A program made the position numbers and the translations under genes. The notes below the pieces were generated by a model that searched no databases, was not told where the DNA came from, and saw only the letters and a program-made list of their open reading frames with translations. Below, piece after piece: positions 7,940-15,037 of a stretch of 15,938 bases of DNA (position 1 is its first letter; the number at the start of each line of letters is the position of its first letter). The DNA lies in assembly GCA_029256645.1 (NCBI GenBank), contig JAQSXM010000024.1, positions 1 to 15,938 on the forward strand. The letters run 5' to 3'. The DNA comes from Sporomusa sp. Lineage in GTDB: Bacteria > Bacillota_C > Negativicutes > Sporomusales > Sporomusaceae.

Positions 7940-9289
7940 ATGAATAATAATCAACCTGTAAAAATTGTGGAGACAGTCCTGCGGGACGGTCACCAGTCGC
8001 TTGCCGCCACACGTATGCGTATTACCGACATGATCCCTATGCTGGAACAACTTGACGAGGCTGGTTTTCACGCGCTTGAGGGCTGGGGCGGCGCAACTTT
8101 TGACAGCTGTCTGCGCTTTTTGGGGGAGGATCCCTGGGAACGTCTGCGCACCCTGAAACAATATCTAAAAAAGACCCCTATTCAAATGCTTTTACGCGGG
8201 CAAAATGTTCTCGGCTATAATCATTATGCCGACGATGTTGTACGTGAGTTTGTTAACCGGGCTGTTGATAACGGTGTAGGCATTATCCGGATTTTTGACG
8301 CATTAAATGATGTGCGTAATCTGGAAGTAGCTATGAAAGCATCGAAAGCAGCCGGCGCGCATGTGCAGGGAGCGTTTGTTTACACCATCAGCCCCTACCA
8401 CAATCAGGAAAGCTTCCTCAAAGTGGCTAAGGAGTTGGTTGAACTTGGTGCAGATTCCATCTGTATTAAAGACATGTCCGGTCTTTTAGCGCCATATGCG
8501 GCTTATGATCTGGTTAAAGCACTTAAAGCAGATATTACTATTCCGATTCAACTACATACGCACTATACCAGCGGCATGGCTTCCATGACTTATCTTAAGG
8601 CCATTGAGGCCGGTGTTGATATTGTTGACTGTGCGTTGTCTCCATTTGCCTTAGGTACTTCGCAACCGGCCACCGAGGCAATTGTTGCCACTCTGGAAGG
8701 GACTCCGCGTGATACCGGCATTAAGAAAGAAACCCTGTATCCAATTGCTGACCATTTCCGGGCTGTGAAAAAGGAATTGGCCGGAGAATTTAACCTGAAT
8801 ACAGCAATAGACATTGATACTAAGGTGTTGTCCTTCCAGATTCCCGGTGGTATGTTGTCTAATCTTCTGAATCAGATGAAAGAACAGGGGATGGCTGACA
8901 AATATCCTGAGCTTTTGGAAGAAATGCCCCGGGTGCGGGCTGAACTTGGCTACCCGCCGCTGGTTACACCAACCAGTCAGATTACCGGCTCTATGGCAGC
9001 CTTCAATGTTATGCTGGGGCGTTATAAGATAATCCCCCGAGAGATTAAAGATCTTGTGCGCGGCAAGTATGGCCGTACCCCGGCGCCGATAGACCCTGAA
9101 TTCAGAAAGATGATCGTTGGCGATGAGCCTGTCATCACTCATCGCCCGGCTGATGATATTGCCCCGCAGATGGATGCACTGCGTCAGGAACTGGCTGAGA
9201 AGGGGTACCCTAACGCCTCCACGGAAGATGTATTGTCGTATGCTCTGTTTCCGGAAGTTGCCTTAGGCTTTTTCAGCAAGCATCGCTAG
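7940..9289 (+). CDS. oadA: Oxaloacetate decarboxylase alpha subunit / carboxyltransferase, lacking a biotin domain
   Basis: The product is a 449-residue carboxyltransferase-type TIM barrel of the oxaloacetate decarboxylase alpha / pyruvate carboxylase B / transcarboxylase 5S group. Visible active-site features are LRDGHQS with Asp16, the carboxylated-lysine motif CIKDMSG with Lys177, and the metal ligands His206 and His208 in LHTHYTSG. Together with its place after citXG this indicates conversion of oxaloacetate from citrate cleavage to pyruvate. Klebsiella OadA is nearly 600 residues and ends in a biotinyl domain with an MKM motif. This protein stops at FFSKHR and has no such domain, so a separate biotin carrier must supply it. 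It could instead work as a transcarboxylase 5S-like or pyruvate carboxylase subunit. The ATG follows GGAAGGAG. An intrinsic terminator comes right after it, marking it as the last operon gene. Confidence 0.88.
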   Translation: MNNNQPVKIVETVLRDGHQSLAATRMRITDMIPMLEQLDEAGFHALEGWGGATFDSCLRFLGEDPWERLRTLKQYLKKTPIQMLLRGQNVLGYNHYADDVVREFVNRAVDNGVGIIRIFDALNDVRNLEVAMKASKAAGAHVQGAFVYTISPYHNQESFLKVAKELVELGADSICIKDMSGLLAPYAAYDLVKALKADITIPIQLHTHYTSGMASMTYLKAIEAGVDIVDCALSPFALGTSQPATEAIVATLEGTPRDTGIKKETLYPIADHFRAVKKELAGEFNLNTAIDIDTKVLSFQIPGGMLSNLLNQMKEQGMADKYPELLEEMPRVRAELGYPPLVTPTSQITGSMAAFNVMLGRYKIIPREIKDLVRGKYGRTPAPIDPEFRKMIVGDEPVITHRPADDIAPQMDALRQELAEKGYPNASTEDVLSYALFPEVALGFFSKHR

Positions 9290-9299
9290 TCACAACGAT

Positions 9300-9339
9300 A
9301 AAAGCACTATTTGTTGCTTTCAGCAAATAGTGCTTTTTG
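9300..9339 (+). terminator. Intrinsic terminator of the citrate operon
   Basis: A perfect 14-base stem (AAAAGCACTATTTG, 9300-9313, with its complement at 9324-9337) and a 10-base loop end in a T run. It starts 10 bases after the decarboxylase stop codon. The arms are A/T-flanked, so it could also work on the minus strand, but no minus-strand gene converges here. Confidence 0.85.
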
Positions 9340-9382
9340 CATAGACAGGAAAAAAGAGGACTTTCCTTTGAGGAGGCTGCAT

Positions 9383-10249
9383 ATGCCTGAAATAAAGGGG
9401 CTGACATGCTCTGCGCTGCTTGAAGCTGTAATGGCTAATGTAGCAGACTGTATTCGTATTGTAGACACCAATCAAAATACTGTGTACTGGAATAACGCCG
9501 CCCAGACTATTACTGGTTATTCAGCCGCTGATATGCTGGATAAGCCCTGCTATTTTCTTTTTAGCCACAAGTCACCTGCCTCCACCGGAGAATATTCCGA
9601 GACTCAAATAAATTTGCAGTGTAAATCCGGCAAGCAGTTGACGATCAGGATCAAAGGTATTCCTGTTAAAAATGATGCAGGGCAGGTCGTGGCTATTGTT
9701 GAAATATTTAATACTGTGGCTGACAGTAGTCTGGAAAAAATTCAGGCCTTGTCCAATTTAGCCTTTAGAGACAGTGTTACTGATTTGCACAGTGCCCAGT
9801 ATGCTGAGTTAAAGCTGACAAGCTTATTAGAAGAGCTTCGCCGCAGCAGTTTACCCTTTGGTGTGTTGATTTTTCAGATTACGAACCTAAAAGCAATTAA
9901 TGATAAGCATGGGACAATTGTTGGCGATCAAACGCTTAGATTAATGGCCGAAGTCTTGTCTAACGAAATTTTGCCACCGAATATTGTAAGCCGCTGGCAG
10001 AGTGCTGCTTTCTTAGTAACCATCCAAAATACCCGGAAAGGGTTTATTCTGCCGTTTGCCAATAAAATTAAACTGCAGCTTGAACAAACCGTGATTATGA
10101 AGATATTCCCTGATCTTGCCGCTGAGATTTGTGTCGCAGGCACAATTGCTACACCTAATGACTCGGCTAGAGGCCTTTTGTACCGGCTAGCCGGACATAT
10201 TAAACAAAGCGAGGTAAATAATGGAATATATATGGATATCGAGGGTTGA
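9383..10249 (+). CDS. PAS-domain protein with degenerate GGDEF domain
   Basis: This 288-residue protein has no predicted membrane segment. Residues about 12-112 form a PAS sensor domain (IRIVDTNQNTVYWNNAAQ, then TGYSAADML). Residues about 125-288 align with a GGDEF diguanylate cyclase domain: RDSVTDLHSAQY replaces the usual DxLTGLxNR, NDKHGTIVGDQTL matches the central block, and the C-terminal NNGIY region is recognisable. The signature motif itself is lost: SRWQSAAFLV (204-212) stands where RxGGDEF should be, and the metal-binding aspartate before the INDKHG block reads QITN. It is therefore unlikely to make c-di-GMP and may act as a ligand-binding or partner-binding sensor. I chose ATG 9383 after GAGGAGG; an in-frame TTG at 9311 lies inside the terminator hairpin. 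No clear promoter was found between the terminator and this gene, so expression may depend on read-through. Confidence 0.8.
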   Translation: MPEIKGLTCSALLEAVMANVADCIRIVDTNQNTVYWNNAAQTITGYSAADMLDKPCYFLFSHKSPASTGEYSETQINLQCKSGKQLTIRIKGIPVKNDAGQVVAIVEIFNTVADSSLEKIQALSNLAFRDSVTDLHSAQYAELKLTSLLEELRRSSLPFGVLIFQITNLKAINDKHGTIVGDQTLRLMAEVLSNEILPPNIVSRWQSAAFLVTIQNTRKGFILPFANKIKLQLEQTVIMKIFPDLAAEICVAGTIATPNDSARGLLYRLAGHIKQSEVNNGIYMDIEG

Positions 10250-10273
10250 GCTTGTCGTTTGATGAGCTTAATC

Positions 10274-10302
10274 TTTATTTCTGTGCAATAATATGTTACA
10301 AT
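10274..10302 (+). promoter_or_regulatory. Candidate promoter of the ABC-F gene
   Basis: An extended -10, TGTTACAAT (10294-10302), lies about 40 bases before the gene start. A weak -35, TTTATT (10274-10279), is 17 bases from the TACAAT core. The call rests mainly on the extended -10. Confidence 0.4.
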
Positions 10303-10342
10303 TACTATTCGTAAGTAATATTTAGGAAAGATGGGAATAACG

Positions 10343-11962
10343 ATGATTAGTACAAATAACCTGACATTACAGTTTGGTAAGCGCGTTTTGTTTAAAGATG
10401 TCAATATAAAATTTACTCCTGGCAACTGCTATGGCCTTATTGGCGCTAACGGCACCGGCAAATCGACTTTTCTAAAGGTACTATCCGGTGAAGTTGAGCC
10501 GAGCAGCGGTGATGTTGCTATTTCGTCAGGTGAACGCCTGGCAGTACTTAAACAAAATCATTATGAATTTGATGAATTTGAGGTCTTAAAAACAGTTATT
10601 ATGGGCCATGCCCGTCTATATGCCATTATGGAAGAAAAGGATATTCTATATGCCAAACCGGAATTCTCTGATGAGGATGGGATACGGGTATCGGAGCTAG
10701 AGTGCGAATTCGCTGAATTAAATGGCTGGGATGCCGAAACAGAAGCGGCTAAACTGTTAAACGGTTTAGGGATTAAGGAAGAGCTCCATCAATTAAAGAT
10801 GGGAGAAATCAGTGGTAACGAAAAAGTAAGGGTGCTCTTAGCCCAGGCTTTGTTTGGCAACCCTGATATTTTGCTGCTGGACGAACCTACGAATCACCTT
10901 GATATTGATTCTATTTCCTGGCTGGAAGATTTTCTGGCTGATTTCCCTAACACTGTTATTGTTGTATCCCATGACCGGCATTTCTTAAATCAGGTATGTA
11001 CCCATATTGCTGATATTGATTTCCAGAACATCCAACTATATGTTGGTAACTATGATTTTTGGTTAGAATCAAGTGAGCTTGCTTTGCAGCTGGCGAAAGA
11101 AGCCAATAAGAAAAAAGAAGAAAAGATTAAAGACCTGCAAAGCTTTATCCAACGCTTTAGCGCTAATGCCTCTAAGTCTAAGCAGGCCACTTCCCGTAAA
11201 AAACTGCTTGATAAAATTACGATTGATGACATTCGTCCATCCTCCCGGAAGTATCCGTATGTGGCCTTTAAGCCTGATCGTGAGGCCGGTGCACAACTTT
11301 TAACAGTGGAAAACATCAGTAAAAAAATTGAAGATGAACAAATATTAAATGATATCAGCTTTATGGTCAATAAAGGGGATAAGATTGCCTTCGTTGGCCC
11401 TGAAGGAACAGCAAAAACAACACTTTTCAAAATTCTCATGGGGGAAATGGAGCCTGACAACGGTTCTTTCAAATGGGGCGTGACTACAAGCCAGGCCTAT
11501 TTCCCCAAAGATAACTCCCAGTATTTTGACGGCGTAGAGCTGAACCTTGTTGATTGGCTGAGACAATTTTCCCGGGACCAGGAAGAATCCTTTATCCGTG
11601 GTTTCCTGGGGAGAATGCTGTTTTCAGGCGAGGAGAGCCAAAAAGAAGCCACTGTTTTATCCGGTGGTGAGAAAGTCCGCTGCATGTTATCAAGAATGAT
11701 GTTAAGCGGCGCTAATGTGCTGTTGCTGGATGAGCCAACAAATCACCTGGACTTAGAATCCATTACCTCATTAAACACCGGGCTGACAAACTACGAAGGC
11801 ACACTCTTATTTGTATCTCATGACCATCAGTTCATTCAAACAATTGCCAATCGGATTATCGAAATTACACCAAATGGCATCGTTGACCGTACCATGACCT
11901 ATGATGAGTATCTGGAGAATGCTGATGTTAAAAAACTATTAGCAACATTATACGGAAAGTAA
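10343..11962 (+). CDS. ykpA: ABC-F family ATPase, YkpA/YbiT type
   Basis: The 539-residue protein has two ATP-binding cassettes and no membrane domain, as in ABC-F translation factors. Cassette 1 has Walker A GANGTGKST (34-42), a family-typical signature SGNEKVRVLLAQ and Walker B LLLLDEPTNHLD. Between the cassettes is a lysine-rich linker with SANASKSKQATSRKK, a hallmark of the YbiT/YkpA group. Cassette 2 has GPEGTAKTT (352-360, alanine where glycine is usual), LSGGEKVRCML and a second DEPTNHLD. Members bind ribosomes and influence translation; some relatives protect against antibiotics, but this subgroup is not a known resistance class. I start at ATG 10343 because homologues begin MIxxNN. 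The ATG at 10331 would directly abut the AGGAAAG site. It is followed 33 bases later by the YitT-family gene, possibly co-transcribed. Confidence 0.93.
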   Translation: MISTNNLTLQFGKRVLFKDVNIKFTPGNCYGLIGANGTGKSTFLKVLSGEVEPSSGDVAISSGERLAVLKQNHYEFDEFEVLKTVIMGHARLYAIMEEKDILYAKPEFSDEDGIRVSELECEFAELNGWDAETEAAKLLNGLGIKEELHQLKMGEISGNEKVRVLLAQALFGNPDILLLDEPTNHLDIDSISWLEDFLADFPNTVIVVSHDRHFLNQVCTHIADIDFQNIQLYVGNYDFWLESSELALQLAKEANKKKEEKIKDLQSFIQRFSANASKSKQATSRKKLLDKITIDDIRPSSRKYPYVAFKPDREAGAQLLTVENISKKIEDEQILNDISFMVNKGDKIAFVGPEGTAKTTLFKILMGEMEPDNGSFKWGVTTSQAYFPKDNSQYFDGVELNLVDWLRQFSRDQEESFIRGFLGRMLFSGEESQKEATVLSGGEKVRCMLSRMMLSGANVLLLDEPTNHLDLESITSLNTGLTNYEGTLLFVSHDHQFIQTIANRIIEITPNGIVDRTMTYDEYLENADVKKLLATLYGK

Positions 11963-11995
11963 TTGATGTAAGATCAAATCTAAGGAGGCGATGAT

Positions 11996-12856
11996 ATGCC
12001 ACAACCCCGGAGTGTGGCGGCTTTTCATATAAAGAAATATCTAACGCTTTTTGTTGGGTCTATCTTTGCCGCCATAGGTCTTGAAATCTTTTTAGTACCT
12101 AATCAGATTATTGACGGTGGCATTGTCGGTATTGCTATTATGTCCAGCCATATTACCGGTATCGACTTGAGTATTTTTGTGATTTTGTTAAACCTGCCGT
12201 TTTTATATATTGGGTACAAGCAGATTGGCAAAAGTTTTGCTTTGTCAACCTTGTTTTCCATTATCTCGCTGGCCGGATGGGTCTATGTGCTTCATCCTGT
12301 GCCTGAGCTGACGCAGGACTTGTTCCTGGCAGCTGTTTTTGGCGGCATTATCCTGGGGCTTGGGGTCGGACTAATTATCAGGAACGGCGGTTCGCTTGAC
12401 GGGACAGAGATTATGGCAATACTCCTGGATAAAAAAAGTGGCTTTTCTGTCGGTGAGATTATCATGTTTTTTAACTTGTTTATCCTAAGCAGTGCCGGTC
12501 TGGTGTTTAGCTGGGAGAAGGCGATGTACTCGCTGGTCGCGTATTTTATTGCCTTTAAAGTTATTGATGTTACGATTGAAGGCCTGGATGAGTCCAAAGG
12601 GGTTATAATCGTTTCTGATAATCCTGATGAAATTGCTGAAGCGCTGATGGCCCGGCTGGGACGGGGAGTGACGGTGCTCCATGGTGCCGGCGGGTTTACC
12701 GGTGAACCCAAGAAGGTGTTGTATTCGGTTATAACCCGTTTGGAGATTGCCAAGCTCAAGTCGATTATTTATGAAAAAGATGAAGGGGCCTTTGTCACCA
12801 TTCAAGAGGTCCATGACGTCCTGGGTGGCAGGGTCAAGAAAAAGGCTATACACTAA
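11996..12856 (+). CDS. YitT-family membrane protein (DUF161 + DUF2179)
   Basis: The product has 286 residues. About 12-210 is a multi-span membrane domain with the conserved FLVPNQIIDGGIVGIAI block (about 32-48) and the GGSLDGTEI motif (about 131-139). About 220-276 is a soluble DUF2179 domain containing VTVLHGAGGFTGEPKKVLY. This two-domain layout is that of Bacillus YitT, YpjC and YqfU, whose transport or signalling role is not settled. The ATG follows a strong AAGGAGG. It lies 33 bases after the ABC-F gene with no terminator between, so the two probably share a transcript. A long hairpin follows the stop codon. Confidence 0.9.
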   Translation: MPQPRSVAAFHIKKYLTLFVGSIFAAIGLEIFLVPNQIIDGGIVGIAIMSSHITGIDLSIFVILLNLPFLYIGYKQIGKSFALSTLFSIISLAGWVYVLHPVPELTQDLFLAAVFGGIILGLGVGLIIRNGGSLDGTEIMAILLDKKSGFSVGEIIMFFNLFILSSAGLVFSWEKAMYSLVAYFIAFKVIDVTIEGLDESKGVIIVSDNPDEIAEALMARLGRGVTVLHGAGGFTGEPKKVLYSVITRLEIAKLKSIIYEKDEGAFVTIQEVHDVLGGRVKKKAIH

Positions 12857-12862
12857 TGTTAA

Positions 12863-12938
12863 AAAAGAGATTGCCATACTGTTCTTGCAATGCCGGAAAG
12901 TGAACCTCATTGCAAACAATAGTAACGCAATCTCTTTT
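12863..12938 (+). terminator. Long imperfect palindrome after the YitT-family gene, probably a terminator
   Basis: Outer arms AAAAGAGATTGC (12863-12874) and its exact complement (12927-12938) enclose a second exact pair, TTGCAATG (12885-12892) with CATTGCAA (12908-12915). The pairs share nearly the same centre, so together they form one long stem of about 30 bases with an imperfect middle and a 15-base loop. It begins 6 bases after the stop codon and ends in TTTTGTGC, a short T run. Termination is the simplest reading; a small non-autonomous mobile element or REP-like repeat is the alternative. Confidence 0.55.
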
Positions 12939-12988
12939 GTGCATCTCTTTCCTGGTGCAGAGTATACATAGCTGGATTCAGGGATAGG

Positions 12989-12997
12989 TGATACAAT
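12989..12997 (+). promoter_or_regulatory. Possible promoter of the GNAT gene
   Basis: An extended -10-like TGATACAAT (12989-12997) lies about 43 bases before the gene start, in the first non-hairpin stretch after the upstream terminator. There is no recognisable -35. Confidence 0.3.
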
Positions 12998-13039
12998 AAT
13001 TACCGATAATAGTTGAATAAGCTATTATAGGAGAAAAAT

Positions 13040-14110
13040 ATGTCTGATAATACCTTCGAGCATGTCACAATTGAAAAGGTACAGCGTCCGGATTTAAAGA
13101 AATTGGAACAATTATTTGCCAGTGCTTTTGGCGATGAGATCGATATAGACCAAATTAGACGTCGGATCCATCGCACCAGGCAGTTTTACTATATCCTCCA
13201 TCCCTTAAGCAAGTTTTCAGCCTGGATTAGAAATCATTTTAACATTTATGTTGTAAAAATAACGGGGCGGGTCATTGGTTTCATTCAGGTATCCTATCTT
13301 AACCAAACGCAGCTGCATGTTGACTACATAGCTTTTAGTAAACAGTATCGGGGCCAGGGGCTGGGTACCTGGGTTTTAACAAAGCTGCTGAAAGATGTAG
13401 CTGATGTTAATGATTATGATGTCGTACTTGAGGTTCGGGTTGACAATCCGGCGTATAGTTTTTACCGGCGTCTGGGATTTAGACAAATAACCCAAATACT
13501 GCATTATGCAAAGCCTTTAACCTCAGGTTATGATTTGCCGGTAGCGCAGGCTGAGGTTCTAACCGGATTCCGCGAACTCAGGGGAGCGGACAGAGCCAGG
13601 CTCTACCGCTTATACCTGGAATCAGTCCCACTATCGTTACGCCGGGTAGTTAAACGGACTTATGGCGAATTTAATCCCAGTATGATGGTCAGAAACCTGG
13701 AATGGCTTAAGAATAACCTGATGCGGAAACAACAAATGAACTATGTCGTGGAACAGCAGGGAAAAATAGTGGCTTTGTTGACAATTAACAGTTATCTGAA
13801 AGCAAACAGTCATATGTTTAGCCTGATTCTTCACCCGTCGCATGAACCCCTGCGGCAGGTTATCATTAAAAAAGCCAGCAGTATTTTAATCGCCAATGGC
13901 TGCCAGGGCATTATTAGTACCACCATCTATAGTGATGATTGTTCGAAACAAAGAGCGTTGGAGGAACTGGGGTTTAGCAGTGATTTAGCCTATCACCTGA
14001 TGTTCCGGCCATCGGCGATAAAACTAAAAGAAACAAGCCGGGCCGTGGCCCCGGTCCCGGTCAGACTACCTGCTCTAACCGACAGAAGCCCACTTAGAAA
14101 ACAAAATTAG
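13040..14110 (+). CDS. Two-part GNAT-family N-acetyltransferase-like protein
   Basis: This is a 356-residue protein. Residues about 8-155 form a clear GNAT domain: VIGFIQVSYL (beta-4), the acetyl-CoA loop YRGQGLG (103-109) and the late NPAYSFYRRLGF (136-147), as in RimI-like enzymes. The second half (about 190-335) looks like another GNAT fold, with GKIVALLTI, a strand-helix unit starting FSLILHPSHEPL and ending ALEELGF. It lacks the Q/RxxGxG/A loop, so only the N-terminal copy should bind acetyl-CoA. Substrate is unknown. The last 25 residues are basic and proline-rich. The start ATG follows TAGGAGA. It is 14 bases from the DNA glycosylase gene, so the pair is probably one transcript. Confidence 0.78.
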   Translation: MSDNTFEHVTIEKVQRPDLKKLEQLFASAFGDEIDIDQIRRRIHRTRQFYYILHPLSKFSAWIRNHFNIYVVKITGRVIGFIQVSYLNQTQLHVDYIAFSKQYRGQGLGTWVLTKLLKDVADVNDYDVVLEVRVDNPAYSFYRRLGFRQITQILHYAKPLTSGYDLPVAQAEVLTGFRELRGADRARLYRLYLESVPLSLRRVVKRTYGEFNPSMMVRNLEWLKNNLMRKQQMNYVVEQQGKIVALLTINSYLKANSHMFSLILHPSHEPLRQVIIKKASSILIANGCQGIISTTIYSDDCSKQRALEELGFSSDLAYHLMFRPSAIKLKETSRAVAPVPVRLPALTDRSPLRKQN

Positions 14111-14124
14111 GGAAGGGATATTTT

Positions 14125-14943
14125 ATGCCTGAAATTCCTGAGATTGAAACTGTCAGAGTACATCTTGAACATAAGGTACAAGGACAGGTCATTGAACAAG
14201 TGACTGTCAATCGTGAGAAAGCGCTTAATGTGCCTGTTCAAGATTTTATCGGCGCCACAACCGCCCAGCAGATCACTGCCATTCGCAGGCGTGCGAAGCA
14301 AATCATCATCAGTCTGTCGAATAAACACGCGCTTGTTGTGCATTTCATGCTTGAGGGGTATATGCGCTTATTTTATCCCAGTGAAGAGCTAACCGGGAGG
14401 CCTACGGTTGTATTTATGCTGAATTCGGGGCAAAAGTTAGCTTTTTTTAAGCTTAACCTGGGCTATCTTCACCTGGTTCCTACGGTAAACCTGGCTGAGA
14501 TGCATGAATTGGACAGGCTTGGCCCTGAACCGCTTGCAGCGGATTTTACCCTGGAAAAATTCTTGGAGCTATTGGCACAGCGTAAGGGAATGATTAAACC
14601 GCTGCTTTTGGATCAGGAATTTATTGCAGGCATTGGTAATGTGTATTCTAATGAGACGCTGTTCTGCAGCCGGATTATGCCTGAGCGCAAGGCTTCACAG
14701 CTTACAACGTCAGAGCGGCAGAAGCTATATCATTGTATCAGGGAAATCTTAGCCCGGGCGATAAAATTCGGTGGTGTGTATGAGGAAAAGTTTGCTTCAG
14801 ATGATAATTTAACAGGCGGGTTTGAGCCTTACTTGCAGGTTGCTTATCGGACAGGCCAGCCATGTACTGTTTGTAGTCAGCTGATCGAGAGTAAACGTGT
14901 GGGGGGCAGGAATGCCTTTTATTGTCCTGTCTGCCAGAAATAG
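14125..14943 (+). CDS. Divergent Fpg/MutM-type DNA glycosylase
   Basis: The 272-residue product has the full Fpg/Nei layout. The N-terminus MPEIPEIET gives the catalytic proline (Pro2, exposed after Met removal) and Glu3. Lys58 in RRRAKQI matches the conserved phosphate-contacting lysine. GIGNVYSNE (169-177) is the helix-two-turn-helix asparagine motif. A zinc finger with Cys247, Cys250, Cys267 and Cys270 is present, including GGRNAFYCPVCQ. Such enzymes remove oxidised purines such as 8-oxoguanine and nick the strand. The segment that is usually DPRRFG reads FKLNLGYLHLV (108-118), so the arginine that fills the void left by the flipped base is missing. LTGGF replaces the usual region around residue 230. 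It may be a separate subfamily with changed damage preference, so I withhold the symbol mutM. The ATG follows GGAAGGGA. Confidence 0.85.
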   Translation: MPEIPEIETVRVHLEHKVQGQVIEQVTVNREKALNVPVQDFIGATTAQQITAIRRRAKQIIISLSNKHALVVHFMLEGYMRLFYPSEELTGRPTVVFMLNSGQKLAFFKLNLGYLHLVPTVNLAEMHELDRLGPEPLAADFTLEKFLELLAQRKGMIKPLLLDQEFIAGIGNVYSNETLFCSRIMPERKASQLTTSERQKLYHCIREILARAIKFGGVYEEKFASDDNLTGGFEPYLQVAYRTGQPCTVCSQLIESKRVGGRNAFYCPVCQK

Positions 14944-14980
14944 GTACAGGGTCAGGTTTTGGCTGACCCTGTACCTATTT
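14941..14980 (+). terminator. Intrinsic terminator after the DNA glycosylase gene
   Basis: A perfect 15-base stem (TAGGTACAGGGTCAG, 14941-14955, with its complement 14963-14977) has a 7-base loop and a short T run. The first arm begins on the glycosylase stop codon. The -35 of the next promoter starts directly behind it. Confidence 0.85.
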
Positions 14981-15006
14981 ACCTTTGTGCTATAGTTTGC
15001 TATAGT
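14978..15006 (+). promoter_or_regulatory. Promoter of the PNPOx-like gene and aldolase
   Basis: TTTACC (14978-14983) and TATAGT (15001-15006) are 17 bases apart, the ideal sigma-70 spacing. Predicted transcription start is near 15013, about 25 bases before the chosen start codon. A 9-base unit, TGCTATAGT, occurs twice in tandem across the spacer and -10. Confidence 0.6.
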
Positions 15007-15037
15007 ATACCAATAAATGGCTTGGAGAGTGATGGAG

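Noticed and set aside
8651..9142. Minus-strand ORF of 163 codons inside the decarboxylase gene
   Set aside because: It is a shadow frame of a highly conserved gene; no plausible ribosome site or domain.
9311..9382. Upstream TTG start for the PAS protein
   Set aside because: It lies inside the operon terminator hairpin; ATG 9383 has a strong GAGGAGG site and the domain begins after it.
9928..10425. Minus-strand ORF of 165 codons across the PAS and ABC-F genes
   Set aside because: It spans the end of one gene and the start of another on the opposite strand, including the ABC-F promoter; composition is that of an antisense frame.
14941..14977. Perfect 15-base inverted repeat considered as an attachment site or mobile element end
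   Set aside because: It starts on a stop codon, has a 7-base loop and a T run, and no integrase or transposase is nearby; a terminator explains it.
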